Shown piece after piece: positions 1-10,869 of a DNA stretch of 64,000 nucleotides (positions within the stretch are counted from its first letter, which is position 1; every line of letters starts with the position of its first letter). The stretch covers positions 11,904,040-11,968,039 of the forward strand of contig OV277861.1 in assembly GCA_922989275.2 (NCBI GenBank). The letters run 5' to 3'. A program made the translations under genes and the position numbers. The notes under the pieces were generated by a model. It ran no database searches, had not been told where the DNA came from, and saw only the letters and a list, made by a program, of their open reading frames with translations. The stretch comes from Gari tellinella. Lineage: Eukaryota > Mollusca > Bivalvia > Cardiida > Psammobiidae.

Positions 1-754
1 CATAAATAACAAAATACAATACATGTGTATAAAGGTAGAAAAATGCATAGTTATACGCATTAAAACATAGAGAAAGAAACTTCATGTATCTTACTTTCAA
101 CTTAGATGCTGTCAATTACACCAAGATGCGAAACTACGGCGGAAATGCCGGAAATCGCACTACAGTGTAACTGTCAATCAATTTAGCTTCTAAATTGAAA
201 TAAACATTTGATTAAATAATGACGATTTTAAAGATTAATTTTCGACTTTGAGGTTGTCAAGATTGCAGGTGCGTGAATACAAACATACAGTAATATGGTT
301 ATCGATCTCGTAACAGAGTTGTCGTTCGTTGTGAGATGGGTCTGCCCAGTTATCCCCACGGATTGGTTACCAGGTCTTTCACCTAACAGACCATGATCGG
401 AGCGCATCTGCCATGTTGTGGCTCTGATAATAGAACGCCGACCACTGGTTTATCAGCATTATTAAACTTCTCACAAAGTTTGGCTTGTTTCGTTAATTGT
501 CGGTCCAAAACAGCCCTTGCGGTTTATTTACTCATTTGGATAAATTGGTGTCATTCCCGTCATCAAGCCTTTATATATGGCGGCGTTGTCAATATCATTA
601 ACGAAAACTGTGAACAATTAAATGACAAACTTACCCAATTATTACTGATAACACAGATTGTGCATGCAGAATTAAAAGAGCATCCCCAGCGTGTTCACAC
701 GCAAAGGTGTGAAACATTAGCGCCAGTCTAGCGAGTCATGTAATCCGTTGATCC
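1..754. other. No gene recognised (upstream intron or intergenic)
   Basis: I see no conserved domain, convincing splice-bounded open frame, or recognisable repeat here. A 112-codon open frame at 393-731 has no familiar motif and no support from context. Because the first recognised exon starts at 1351 in phase 0, this stretch is most simply part of the upstream intron of the same gene. Confidence 0.4.
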
Positions 755-985
755 AGGTTAGTTGACAGGTAATCGAAGTTCGATACATTTGTGGTATTTT
801 ATATTGGATTTATATGAAAAGGACTGGAAAAAACTTCGATACAACGCGGAATTCGATACACATAACTTCGATTCATGGATGTGTTTTTACAAGGAATATA
901 TAGTGGAAAAGATCGGGACTTCAAAAAAACTTCGACACAATGGGGTATTTGATTTATGGAAGTTCGATATATAGAGGTTTAACTG
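755..985. repeat. Right part of a TA-flanked CAGT-type element
   Basis: The right end reads GAGGTTTAACTG followed by TA, the inverted form of the CAGTnnAACCTC terminus seen on several other elements in the window. Short TTCGATA/TTCGAAG motifs recur inside. The left end is not clear, so the start is approximate. Confidence 0.4.
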
Positions 986-1124
986 TACATGTACTGTAGC
1001 TTTGAACTGTTGTATAGCGAGAAACGTTCACATATTGGAAGATGATTGTGTCCTTTCTCAATTACTGTTTCCTCCATAGTCATAAGTGTGACATGTAACA
1101 CCTTTGTTAAACAATCACTGTCAA

Positions 1125-1350
1125 ATGGCACTGTCTACTGTGTGTTGTACCTAAATTATACTGTGTATTGTACAATAGCTACACTGTATTGTGTATTGTA
1201 CAATAGCTACACTGTACTGTGTGTTATTTCATGGATCGGTATATACACTGTACTGTGTGTTATTTCATGGATCGGTATATACACTGTATTGTGTTATTTC
1301 ATGGATAGGTATATAATAAAATAGCTACACTGTATTGTGTGTTATTTCAG
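1125..1350 (+). repeat. Minisatellite abutting the 3' splice site of the first exon
   Basis: The segment TGTGTTATTTCA is repeated several times, with units of roughly 36 bp and shorter variants, up to the true acceptor TGTGTTATTTCAG at 1350. Upstream copies read TTTCATGG instead of TTTCAG, so they lack the AG and cannot act as acceptors. The array is therefore made from the acceptor region but has only one functional AG. Confidence 0.7.
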
Positions 1351-1489
1351 TCCTCAGAGGTTCCATCTGTAGCTACCTTGGCCATGAGTAATGTGGGAGG
1401 CATTAAAAGGGCCATGCCTATCCAACTGTCCCTGTCCATAGGGCCAACAGGGGCTGCCCAGACAGTGCAGACCCAAGCCCAACAACCAG
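1351..1489 (+). CDS. SUPT20H: Exon 1 in window of a Gln/Ser/Thr-rich coactivator-type protein (probable SPT20 homolog)
   Basis: Acceptor TTATTTCAG and donor CCAG/GTAAAC bound 139 bp, entering in phase 0 and leaving in phase 1. It encodes SSEVPSVATLAMSNVGGIK and then a Gln-rich end. It joins nine further exons on the + strand into one 526-codon frame with stop at 23785-23787. The protein tail has no folded domain I can name. It is rich in Gln, Asn, Ser, Thr and Pro and ends KPKNKKRTTPTPPK. That basic end, the NLQGL-type repeats and the Gln runs resemble my recollection of vertebrate SUPT20H (SPT20/p38IP), a subunit of the SAGA histone-acetyltransferase coactivator. The diagnostic N-terminal Spt20 domain is not in the window, so the name is an inference. 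Other Gln-rich nuclear cofactors remain possible. Confidence 0.62.
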
Positions 1490-1517
1490 GTAAACAACCA
1501 TGCTGTCAATTGCTGTA

Positions 1518-1721
1518 CAGTAAAACCTCTCTATTAAGACCACTAAACTGTATAAATTAGCAGGTATTTAAAGCAGGTGACTGCTTAAAGCAAGGTGAAC
1601 GTAAAACAGAAAGCTCCTTCTGGAGCTTCTGTTTTATGTTCACCTTGTTTTAAGCTGTAACCTGTCTCTTATGTAGTTAATGAGCTTTCTTTTCAATGGT
1701 GGTGATTGATAGGTTTTACTG
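1518..1721. repeat. FB-B foldback element with TA target (pogo/mariner-like MITE)
   Basis: The ends read CAGTAAAACCTCTCTATTA and its imperfect complement ...GGTTTTACTG, with TA on both sides. The centre is a near-perfect palindrome around AAAGCTCCTTCTGGAGCTT. CAGT ends and a TA target fit the IS630-Tc1-mariner/pogo group. It carries no coding capacity. Confidence 0.7.
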
Positions 1722-1738
1722 TACTTACACGGTTGTTA

Positions 1739-1979
1739 TCTTAACCTGTTACGGTGTTACCCCAAAAACATGACTTCCAAAGCCTTTGAAATATTCATAC
1801 ACTGAAGCAAAAAGTTCCACTTTATGAGTATGTGCCATAAGAAATATTTCTTTTATCCTAGCAGATTGTAGCTTAAAGCAGGCTTAAAGTAAAGCAGAAT
1901 TTACCTTAAGGCGCATTTAGCTTTACTTTCAACCTGCTTTAAGTAGTTGCCTATTTTCCATACTAGAACAGGCTATGGG
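1739..1979. repeat. FB-A foldback MITE, diverged copy
   Basis: The central palindrome GCTTAAAGCAGGCTTAAAG pairs with CTTTCAACCTGCTTTAAG. The outer arms match the FB-A consensus (TTAACCC-ACCCC start, GCTATGGGTTAA end). It abuts an FB-C element and shares the TTAA at 1980-1983 with it. Confidence 0.65.
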
Positions 1980-2240
1980 TTAACTCTTTCCTCCCTGAAA
2001 CTTTAAATGGACAATTCCAGTTTCCATTTTCGTCTAGTCCATTTCTGACTTTTATGGGTTGTTTTTGTCAATATTTGGCATTATGACAAACAGTGAAGAC
2101 CCTGATCAGAGGGCTCCTTTCAGAGCCTTTCGGAGCCCTCTGATCTGGATCTTCACTGTTTGCACATGACAAGTGTACTATTCACATGTACACTGTTTGA
2201 AAAGCACGCCTATATGCGGGACTAGGGTTCAAAGGGTTAA
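1980..2240. repeat. FB-C foldback MITE with TTAA ends
   Basis: The element starts TTAACTCTTTCCTCCCTGAA and ends CAAAGGGTTAA. Its centre is a palindrome in which AGACCCTGATCAGAGGGCTCC pairs with the mirrored arm across TTTCAGAGCCTTTC. TTAA at both ends with CCC-like termini suggests a piggyBac-type (or Kolobok-type) target. There is no open frame. Confidence 0.75.
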
Positions 2241-2361
2241 CTTAATGAGTTAAACCCAAAAAAATTAAATAAGATATACTGGTATAAGCATGTCTGTCTG
2301 TCTTTTCCACTTTATTTAGATACATTGTTTTCATATCATTTATGATAATTTCATACATTAG

Positions 2362-2571
2362 CTTCAGTTAGTCATTCTGCCGGTCAGCTACAACTCAATA
2401 TACAGTCACCATCAATCAGCCAATCACAGATGTCGACACAGAGACTACAGCAGCAATCTAACCAATCACAGTCAGCATCTCAAAGACTGAAACAGCTTGG
2501 TATCCACACAAGTATTGGCTCTAGGAACAGCACACCAACAGCCAGTCCGGTCACCTCACAGCCTCCAATAG
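2362..2571 (+). CDS. SUPT20H: Exon 2 in window (Gln/Ser-rich segment)
   Basis: The acceptor is TACATTAG at 2361 and the donor ATAG/GTAAAC. The exon is 210 bp, phase 1 to phase 1, so it can be skipped or kept without a frameshift. The product begins ASVSHSAGQLQLNIQSPSIS and is dominated by Gln and Ser, with SQS and QQQS runs. A second AG (TTCAG, 6 bases downstream) would also keep an exon but breaks the phase. The first AG was therefore chosen. Confidence 0.82.
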
Positions 2572-2581
2572 GTAAACAGCC

Positions 2582-2961
2582 TTAACCCGTAACCCCATAA
2601 ATACACCTTTTTACGACTTTAATTTATTCCTCCACTGAAGGAAATAGTTCCAATTTATACAGTCAGGAATATGTTGCAACAGAAATATTTTCTATATTCT
2701 ATCAGATGATAGTTTAAAGCAGGCTGAAAGTAAAGCAGAATGGGCCCAAATTTATTCCTCCACTGAAGGAAATAGTTCCAATTTATACAGTCAGGAATAT
2801 GTTGCTACAGAAATATTTTCTATATTCTATTAGATGATAGCTTAAAGCAGGCTAAAAGTAAAGCAGAATGTGCCCTAAGGCACATTCTGCTTTACTTTCA
2901 ACCTGCTTTAAGTAGTCACCTGTTTTCAAAAACTAGAAACATGCTATGGGGTAAAAGGGTA
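2582..2961. repeat. FB-A foldback MITE with internal tandem duplication
   Basis: It starts TTAACCCGTAACCCCATAAA and ends GCTATGGGGTAAAAGGGTAA. The left arm, from TTTATTCCTCCACTGAAGG to the start of the palindrome, is present twice (near 2624 and 2752). This makes the copy about 120 bp longer than others. The palindromic core is GTGCCCTAAGGCAC. Confidence 0.75.
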
Positions 2962-5552
2962 ACTCTTTCATCTGTAGCCTCACAGTTTAGCTCACAGTGA
3001 GTTATTGGTATCGCCCACTGTCATGCGTATGGTGTCCGACGTCCAGCGACATTCTTTAAACAACATCTCCATTGAAACCATTGGCCTTAAATTCCACCAA
3101 ACTTCATCAGAATCATCAATAGGGTGGGGCAGTGACCTGGAAACCCACGCGCCATGCGCCATAGTCACATAAAAATAAAAAATGTCACATAGAATTTCCA
3201 ACTGGTGCGCCCAGCGTCTCGCCGATTTTATCTTACCATAATTTTCAAATGCAAAATGTCCTGTATGCTAGATGGCTTGATTCTATCGTTTAACAACTAA
3301 TTCGTTTTTCTCGAGGATTTAATCGTCTTTTTTCAATAGAAATTAGCTGCACGTTGTGGAATTAAACATCGAAATTTACCTTAAACAAATCGAAACTTCT
3401 TGCCAATTCCGACATTTTTTTTGTGCGAAAATAGCAAAGTATTCCGATTTCATTCCCAAACACAACAGCTTGGACGCGTATAACGCAATGATACTCGTGA
3501 ACATTTTATATGAATGTAGATCGACAGTTAATTTCTTGAATTGATTTTCCAACGATACATTATGAAAAAACCCATTAGAAAATAAAGAGATATGCCGAAA
3601 TTGCGAAGCAGAATTTCTATGCACATTTCAATAGGCCCTATATGTTGCGAACACCCGTGTTTTGGCATATCGAGGGCTCGGCGCAAGAGGGGCGTAACTA
3701 CATATTTTTCCAAAAATGACTTTTTTTGATTTTTCAGCTTATATTAGTCAAACTCATATGCTGTATAAATTTAAACAAAAAGTTTCAGATATTTATATCA
3801 ATAATTTGATATTGCAATAAGGGCGTATCTCAGATTGCCAAATTATCTTAGCGCAAGAAGGGCGTAAGTCCACTTACGCCCTTATTGCATGCTAAAAAAC
3901 ATCTGGTTGACTTACAATCTATCCTGCAATACAGACTTAAGTAAACAAATAAATGCTGTGTTGTTATCTTATGATGGCATTATGTTCTTTATGACATCAC
4001 AACAGTATATTATTGCATCATAACAGTCTACTTAAGCACTGACATGACACAATATTTTCAATTTTAAGGTGAAAAAAAGGTTTAAATCTTATACTTGAGA
4101 AAAGAAGGCAGCCATAATGTGGCTTATGGGGACGCCTGAGTCTTGAATAAGGGCAGTTTGCATTTTATGTACATTAAATTTGTGTTGGAGGCAGGATGTG
4201 TAAATATATATGTCATTTTTAGATATTTTAGGGTTCAGAATTTGGTTATAACAGTCTACAAAACCTCTCACTATTTCCTTTTCGGGCGTGAGGTATTAGA
4301 ATATTATTGATATAAGATCTACTTTTTAGGCAGATTTAGTGTTAGAGTTATCAGTTTTTAATATTTTCAAAACTGAAATTTCCCTTTAAACACATTCAAA
4401 CCTAGAAGCAATGAGTATACTTGTCACAAACAAACAGTGTATCTGCAAAAAGTACACTTGCCCTATGCAAACAGTGCAGGCCCTGAACACGTAGACAGCT
4501 AAGACCTGCAGGAGCTCTCTGATCAGTGTCTCCAATGTTTGTTATTTTGCAATATGTTGTTATTTAAAAAACCCTTATTGGTCAAACATTTACTTAAACT
4601 TAATTGAATGTGTTCTGTTAAAGTTTCATAGGTGACTGAGTTAAGACTTTGCCAGTCAGTTGTTTTGGTTCTTCAGATATAAAACATACCTAGATCTACT
4701 GGAAATTTCCCAACCAAATGAAGATCTGTGGTCACTCAGGTCTCAACAAATTCACTTCAACAAAATTGAAACTTTGTTTATACTCAAAGCACCTGTTCTA
4801 TTTTTGCTAAATTAGGTCTCTTCTGACACAGTGTTGATCTTTAAAGACTTTTCCTCAGTCCATTGAGGGACCACCAGCCCATTGTTCTGGAGGTGTCAGT
4901 GTAACCGACAAATCATGCGCATATCATGTGCAGCACAATCTCAGTTTACCTGGTGAGGTCCAGATTATACTCATGCTCTAGTGATTTTCAATGGTTATTT
5001 CTAACCCAACTATCAAATATAAAGGTAGAGTCTCAGACGAGAAGCTTCAATGGTTCTTTGCTAACGGTATGTCCACAAGACCCATGCTCTTTGCAAGGAA
5101 ATTGTCTGGCAGGGTGTTATGACCAAAAGGTCGTCAGGAGATGTCTTTAAATGCAGTTTTGACTTGCTTCTGTATACCAATAGTTTTAAGCACTCAATTG
5201 TAGCAGGTAAACCAGTATCAGGTTGAGAAGCTTAGACACCGCTATGAAAAGGGCATCATTTTATGAACTGAGTTATCACAGCTTGCTTTGCTCAAGAGCT
5301 CTTACCATATCCTATTTCAAATTAAGTTCAGAGCTGTGGGGAAATCAGACCCATATGAGTCTGTGACTTGTTGAAACTCTGCATCATATATGGCTCTTGA
5401 ACATCTCTTGGCAAGTTCATATGTATACATGTACATTTTGTACCCGAGCTGTTTTCGATACCATTTGATTTTAATTTAGTAACAATACTCCATTATAATT
5501 AAGTACATGGTTTGGGTAGAAGTTTATGTGAAGGAGCCCCTGTAAAGTGTTG

Positions 5553-5789
5553 TTATGGTGGCCTTTGCTGCCTTAGCAATGCAGGGTCACCTACATAAGG
5601 AGTTTTGGTCAACTTTTCAACTTCCTTACTAAATTCGACAAAATTCCTCATCTCTAAGACTGTAGCTGATGCCATGCTCTGACTGAACAATTTGGGTACC
5701 TCAAGTCTCTTTGCCTGATTATCACTATATGAGAAAACATTCTCACAGAGAATGCATTCTGAAGTTTGCCATATTTCTTCAGGATCTGC
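5553..5789 (-). pseudogene. Decayed coding fragment inside the nested element
   Basis: Read on the minus strand from 5789, 78 codons are open before TAA at 5553-5555. The composition is protein-like, for example TSECILCENVFSYSDNQAKR, with a C-x2-C pair, followed by an acidic/basic helix-like stretch. Further open pieces follow beyond the stop (about 5470-5550 and near 5340). This looks like the remains of the element's own protein. I cannot assign a family. A chance open frame is the main alternative. Confidence 0.4.
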
Positions 5790-5899
5790 TTTATTCTACT
5801 GCATGGATGATGGCTACAAAATATTTTTCAGATGTTTTACCTTGGTTCAGCCTGTTTAAGAGCATTTGATGTCGGCTCCTTCACAATTTTCACCAGAAT

Positions 5900-7350
5900 C
5901 ATGTTTTCCTTATTTGGTTGAGGCCTGTGCATTCATAGTAGATTGGCATTTTTAGATAACAAGCAACAAATTAATTTGGCTCCACATGTTGATATATGTC
6001 CACATGACATGTACTTCTTTTTGATTCGACTGTAATATATAGTCAACTGTCACACATTTTTGTTGAAAAATTTTTGGTCACAAAAGTTAACCACTAATTT
6101 TTTTTTGACTCACTTAAATCAGACCAGTGTAACTTGTAAAAGTGAAAAGCTGTCCATAAACAGTATGCATGCTTGATAATAAAATTGGACATAAGGCCTG
6201 TTCTTATCTTTCTGTTTACAAATTGTAAAGAAATTCTGAGTACATAGGGGCATAGTTTGTGATAAGAGTTATAGGCCTTGTCATTTCACATGGATAGTGT
6301 TGAGGAACAGTAATTTTTAACTTTTATTCAAATCCAATTTAGGTAGTAGAAATGAGCAAAACTGTAGAAAAGGTTAAAAAAAAAAAGGTATAGGACGTGT
6401 TGTTGTATGTAAACCAGTCTTTTTTGGGGGGAAGGTGGGGGGGGGGGACCATTCCCAAAAGAAAACAAGGACTTTTTCCCAAAATGAGCTGTTTACGGCA
6501 GGATTTTCCCCCGAAATGAAAGTTTTACGACTCATTTTTTGTCCAAATCAAGTATTTTACGTTGTTTTAGAGCATATTTTTACCAATTAAATGGGTACCA
6601 ACACACTCCCAAAGTCAAGTGTTGACAAACAAATACTGAAGTCAGATGATAACTGAATGCTTGAGTAGTTTCAAACCTAATGAGGACAAAAAATGAACTA
6701 AGGGCAAATTTCTAAGAAATTCATATTTGTGAAAGAGTTATAGGCCTTGTGTCATTTTAGTAATGTGGGTGATTGTAAATTAGTCTTCCTTTACTATTTA
6801 ATCAAATCCATGAAGAAATAACATAAGCAACATTGATAGTGAAATATATATATATGTGGTAGAAGGTAAAAAGAGGCATAACTCTTGTCAAATTTAAAAA
6901 GAATGATAAGACTTGTTGCTGTATGTAATCCAGATTATACTGCTCACTTGAGTGACGTTTCAAAATAAATGGCAAAATATTTGAAATATTCAGAGTTATA
7001 GGACATGTTGTACACTATGTCAAATGATACTGAACACTTTAATGAAGTTTTAAATTGATTGAGGCACAGGTGAGAAAATATAGTCTGATTATGTTTTCAA
7101 CCGGAGAACTGTGAATGTCCTTAATTAAATACATTGTAAATCAAAACGGAAATGTACATCAAAATAACCCAAGCAATACATGTACATATTCTGTTGTACA
7201 TTTTATTATTTGCATAAAAGGTAATAAAAATTCACTTTTTTTTTTAACTTCAGTTTAACTGAAAAATATATAATAGAACAGTCCTGCCAGATGTACTTGG
7301 GAAAAATGTGCAACGAGAGCATAAGTCAAACATTATCAATAAGATGTATT
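5900..7350. other. Interior of nested element, nothing coding seen
   Basis: AT-rich sequence with homopolymer runs (a long A run near 6375 and a G run near 6425-6448) and a short TATA microsatellite near 6845. No open frame or domain is recognised. Confidence 0.4.
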
Positions 7351-7359
7351 TCTGAAATA

Positions 7360-7650
7360 CTATGCCCCCTGCATGTGACCTTGACCTTTGTATGACATGA
7401 TCTAACTTGTACTGAGCTCAAGAGCTTCTGAAGTCAAGTACACATATCAAATATGGAGTCTCTATCACATGTTGTCCCAAAGTTATGACAATTTTTTATT
7501 AAATTAAGCCTATTATCCCTTAATGACCTTGACCTTGGTCTGACATGATCCAAGTTGGGTTGACCTCAAGAGCTCCTTGGGTTGAATACACATGCCAAAT
7601 ATGAAGTCTCTATCACATGTAGTTCCAAAGTTATGGCCAAGGTTAAGTTG
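7360..7650. repeat. TGACCTTGACC-type dispersed repeat, two units
   Basis: Two diverged copies of a ~170-bp unit share TGACCTTGACCTT, CTGAGCTCAAGAGC-like and GTCTCTATCACATGT segments. The same type of sequence occurs at 17.4-18.8 kb and 57.5-58.3 kb. It lies between the inner GGGCGTAA motifs of the nested element. Confidence 0.55.
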
Positions 7651-7920
7651 ACTTACGCCCTTCTTGCATATAAAATTTCTTCAGATTTCCTTGAAAAAGC
7701 ATGCAATAAGGGCGTAAGTCAGATTTTTTTTAAATATAACACTATTTTGTAAAATTTTGATATATTTTTTTAATGTTTCATAAAGAATAAATTATCTTAA
7801 AACAAAACACATGGTAAATATGTATGTAACTTTCAATCTATAGAAATAAATTAGTTTTTTTCACTTCCTGAACATTTTTGAAAAATGTAGTTACGCCCCT
7901 CTTGCGCCGAACCCTCGATA

Positions 7921-8900
7921 TGTGTATTACCGTTACGTGTGTTACAGGTAAAAAAGATGGTTCTTAGGCGTCTTTTTTTTGTCCGTTTTACAAAGTATTA
8001 TGTTTTTTTCATCTTTGTAAGACTGTTTTCAATAGGAGATATTGACAAATAAAACGGCATTAAAAATAGCGCTGTCATATTTTGAAATTGACTCGAAACA
8101 AAATGGCGCCTCGACAAAATCGAGGACACTAAATGTGGACATTTCTGGAAAGATTTACAATTGAGAGATACAACAAAGTAAAAAAATAAACAGCACACGC
8201 CGGGATCGAATTCTTTCTTCATAAGACGCGATTCTGAATATGAATTATACAGTTAATAGACTGTCACTGAGAAAACGATTCTAAATTGGACATTTGTCTA
8301 TCAGATACAACGGATTTGAAGGAAAGTTTGAACTTTTTCGTCTTCTTCTACTGGATACGTTAAGCAGTCATCATTGACTATAATTTAACGGTGCGCAAGA
8401 AAAGAAAAGATTTAAAGCGAAAAAGTAAAGTTTAGAAAAAGTACAGCCAATTAAGACTGCATATAGTTAAAAGTGAGAGAAAAAGAGAGTTTGACCAACT
8501 ACAACACCCCTGTCGAACCTGTTACTAAATAAAATAGCTGAAAACACCAGACCGACGGATATTTCAGGTGATTGATTGGATGTTTTATAGAATTTGATCA
8601 TTTGGGGATGAATAGTCAACAAGTTGTGTAAGTATTTGTCATAATTAATAGCAATCGACCCAACTCTGTCTGCTACAACAGTATGGGCTACACCCGCGAT
8701 ACGTCCTCTAGACTTAATTAACAAACTAGAACAAATACAAATGCATAGGGTTGTGCACTTTGTATCATATGATTATCTATTTTTCAATCAGAAATGCCAC
8801 ACACCTTTAGTTCAGAAATAGTATACCTGTTTAAGTTCTTACTTACGAATAAAGGTATGTAAAAAACATTGATTTTTATTGAAATCTAAGCATTTTAAAA
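7921..8900. other. Right interior of the 3130-9008 element, no gene recognised
   Basis: Short open frames on the minus strand (7998-8222 and 8467-8724) have no recognisable motif. Given the location inside a mobile element they may be decayed remnants. Confidence 0.35.
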
Positions 8901-9273
8901 ATTGGCCCATAAAATTTCAAAATGTCACATAGATTTTTGAAATGTCACATAAAAAATTATAGATGATGGGCCATAGTCACATAAAAAAAAATTCTTTCCA
9001 GGTCACTGGTGGGGGGACGAAAAGTTGCTCAAAGAAAGTGGGTGGGGTAATTTTTCTGGTTGCTTGGAAACTGTGCACAAAATCACCAATTAGATTAGCC
9101 TCAAAACAAGTGATTTTCCATGTCTATGCTTAAAATTTTGAAAAATGACCAGTTCATTTTGATTTGAGGGCTGCTTGTTAAGGATATTCCAGAAATTTAT
9201 TCAGTAAAGACTTTAATCACAGTAAGTGAGAATTTATTTATTGACTGTTAAACTTTTAACCAGATATAAGTTA

Positions 9274-9616
9274 CAGTGAAACCCCTCTAAACCGGAACCT
9301 CTAAATACCGGAATTCTCTCTAAACCGTACAAAAACGTTGGTACCGTTTCCAAATCTCCTTTATTATGACCCATTAGACCATAGATATGCCTTTTTACTC
9401 CTTTTTACTCCTATTTTCTTTATTCTATAGCAGATGACAGCTTACAGCAGGTTGAAAGTAAAGCAGACTGCGCCCTAAGGCGCATTCAGCTTTACTTTCA
9501 ACCTGCTTTAAGTGATCAGCTATCTTCCATACTAGAAACAAGCTATGGGTTAAAACCCCTCTAAACTGGACATTTATGTTGTCCCCACACATGTCCGGTT
9601 TAGAGGGGTTTCACTG
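9274..9616. repeat. TA-flanked CAGTG element, host of a nested FB-A
   Basis: The left end CAGTGAAACCCCTCTAAACC and the right end GGTTTAGAGGGGTTTCACTG are near-exact complements, with TA on both sides. Pogo-like ends are inferred from CAGT and the TA target. FB-A sequence at about 9363-9555 is inserted inside. Confidence 0.75.
9363..9555. repeat. FB-A foldback MITE nested in the CAGTG element
   Basis: It has the core palindrome GCGCCCTAAGGCGC with arms GTTGAAAGTAAAGCAG and CTTTACTTTCAACCTGC, and ends CAAGCTATGGGTTAA. The left arm is shortened. Confidence 0.65.
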
Positions 9617-9699
9617 TATTTAGATGCTTATCAGTTTTTTCGAGAAACATAACACTGCACAAATCCACACCTCACCATGTTTTCTTTTCTTCTATTCAG

Positions 9700-9933
9700 C
9701 CCAACTGTTTGGAAGCCCGACCTCTGCTAACACCCCTTCTTTGATAGGTCAGGTCAGCACATCCAAAACCCCGACCAATACCCCCACCCCCACTCCTCCA
9801 CCCCCTATAGTGTCCCCGCCGACTGTCCCTGCCAGTGTAGTAAACAGGAAGCCCAGTCTGACAGCTGAGTCTTCCACCATCCATCATATGGCTCAAACCC
9901 AGCACCAGAACAATGTAGCCACACTCCTACAAG
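9700..9933 (+). CDS. SUPT20H: Exon 3 in window (Pro/Thr-rich, then His/Gln-rich)
   Basis: The acceptor is TCTATTCAG and the donor CAAG/GTAAGG. The exon is 234 bp, phase 1 to phase 1. It encodes AQLFGSPTSANTPSLIGQVS, a Thr-Pro tract (TPTNTPTPTPPPP), then KPSLTAESSTIHHMAQTQHQ. The Thr-Pro tract resembles proline-directed phosphorylation sites seen in disordered coactivator tails; that role is inference. The exon is preceded by the nested CAGTG/FB-A pair and followed 22 bp later by another FB-A copy. Confidence 0.85.
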
Positions 9934-9955
9934 GTAAGGACACCAAACAACCTAC

Positions 9956-10640
9956 TTAACCCATTACCCCATAAATACGCTTTTTATGCCCCCGGCATCT
10001 ATAAATGCACAGGCATATAGTAATCGTCCTGTCTGTCCTTCCGTTCGTCCGTTACCAGGTTAAGTAGATTTTACCGTTTCGTCTAGCATCAACACAGCTT
10101 ACTCAAATGCTTGATTACTTGTACAGTTATTGCCTTGGACCATATCACCCAACCTTGATTTTGACCTTGACCTTGACCTATTTTGGACATAGAATATTTT
10201 AAATGGGCTATTTCTTGGTTAACTAGATTTTACCGTTTCGTCTAGCATCAGCATAACTGACTACAATGCTTTTATACTAATACAGTTGTTGCCTTGGACC
10301 ATTTCCTATCCACCAATATCTCCCAACCCCGGTTTTGACCTTGACCTAATTCAGAATATATTGTCAAAGATGCAACCGGGGGCATAAGTGTTTATTGAAC
10401 GCCCATTCTTGTTTACGACTTTAATTTATTCTTCCACTGAAGAAAATAGTTCCATTTGATTTAGTCAGAAAGATATACCTTAAGAAATGTTTTCTGTACT
10501 CTAGAAGGTGATAGCTTAAAGCAGGATGAAAGTAAAGCAGAATGCGCCCTATGGTACATTCTGTTTTACTGTCAACCTGCTTTAAGTGGTCACCTATCAT
10601 CTGTTTCAAATACAGAAACACAAGCTATGTGAGAAATGGT
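9956..10640. repeat. FB-A foldback MITE split by a later insertion
   Basis: It starts TTAACCCATTACCCCATAAA at 9956. After an interruption at about 9984-10411 the FB-A arm resumes with ACGACTTTAATTTATTC. The core GCGCCCTATGGTAC is mispaired at two sites and the right end is eroded (AAGCTATGTGAGAAATGG). Confidence 0.7.
9984..10411. repeat. TATGCCCCCGG-ended repeat inserted into FB-A
   Basis: The ends are TTATGCCCCCGGCATC and the inverted ACCGGGGGCATAAG. The interior has two related copies of a segment with ATTTTACCGTTTCGTCTAGC and TGACCTTGACC. A further ~20 bp of unassigned sequence lies before FB-A resumes. The insertion must postdate the FB-A copy. Confidence 0.65.
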
Positions 10641-10683
10641 ATATGAATAAGTGATGTGTGTGTTTTGTCATGTTGGTAGTGCT

Positions 10684-10832
10684 GGGTCCAAGGTAATAAA
10701 GCTTTTGAGTTGAGTCTGATGTCAATCTCAAGCATTTGATTGGTCAGATTTGAGCCTAGGCTCAAATCTGACCAATCCAATTGCTTGAGAACAAATTCAG
10801 ACTCAACTCAAACGCTTTATAACCATGGACCC
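10684..10832. repeat. FB-E full-length hairpin element
   Basis: The sequence is almost wholly self-complementary. GGGTCCAAGGTAATAAAGC pairs with GCTTTATAACCATGGACCC, and the inner arms GATTGGTCAGATTTGAGC pair across a CTAG centre. The same family occurs at 20400-20597 and 24247-24378. Confidence 0.75.
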
Positions 10833-10869
10833 TGAGCTGTATGTTGGATTGTATTTGTGTTTGTATTAG

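Larger units (their letters stand above)
3668..7920. mobile_element. 4.25-kb nested element with ~36-bp inverted ends and GGGCGTAA motifs
   Basis: The left end TATCGAGGGCTCGGCGCAAG continues GAGGGGCGTAACTACAT. The right end is the inverted copy with one mismatch. The flanks allow a TA or ATAT target, which is ambiguous because the sequence is self-complementary. Motifs of the form GCAAKAAGGGCGTAAGT recur in both orientations near 3814, 3851, 3872, 7651 and 7702. It sits inside the 3130-9008 element. The superfamily is not recognised. Confidence 0.72.
3130..9008. mobile_element. 5.9-kb CAGTG...CACTG element with 6-bp target duplication
   Basis: The terminal inverted repeat CAGTGACCTGGAAA starts at 3130 and its exact complement ends at 9008. 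GTGGGG flanks both ends (3124-3129 and 9009-9014). Subterminal sequence also matches in inverted form, including ATAGTCACATAAAA and AATGTCACATA. The CAG...CTG ends suggest the hAT superfamily, but the duplication is 6 bp rather than the canonical 8. No intact transposase is visible. A second 4.25-kb element occupies most of the interior. Confidence 0.78.

Noticed and set aside
393..731. 112-codon open frame as an upstream exon or gene
   Set aside because: There is no recognised motif and the start lies in unremarkable sequence. The gene's exon 1 needs an upstream exon ending in phase 0, but no donor supports this frame.
8467..8724. 85-codon minus-strand frame as a transposase remnant
   Set aside because: No motif or similarity could be seen. 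The location inside a mobile element is the only support.
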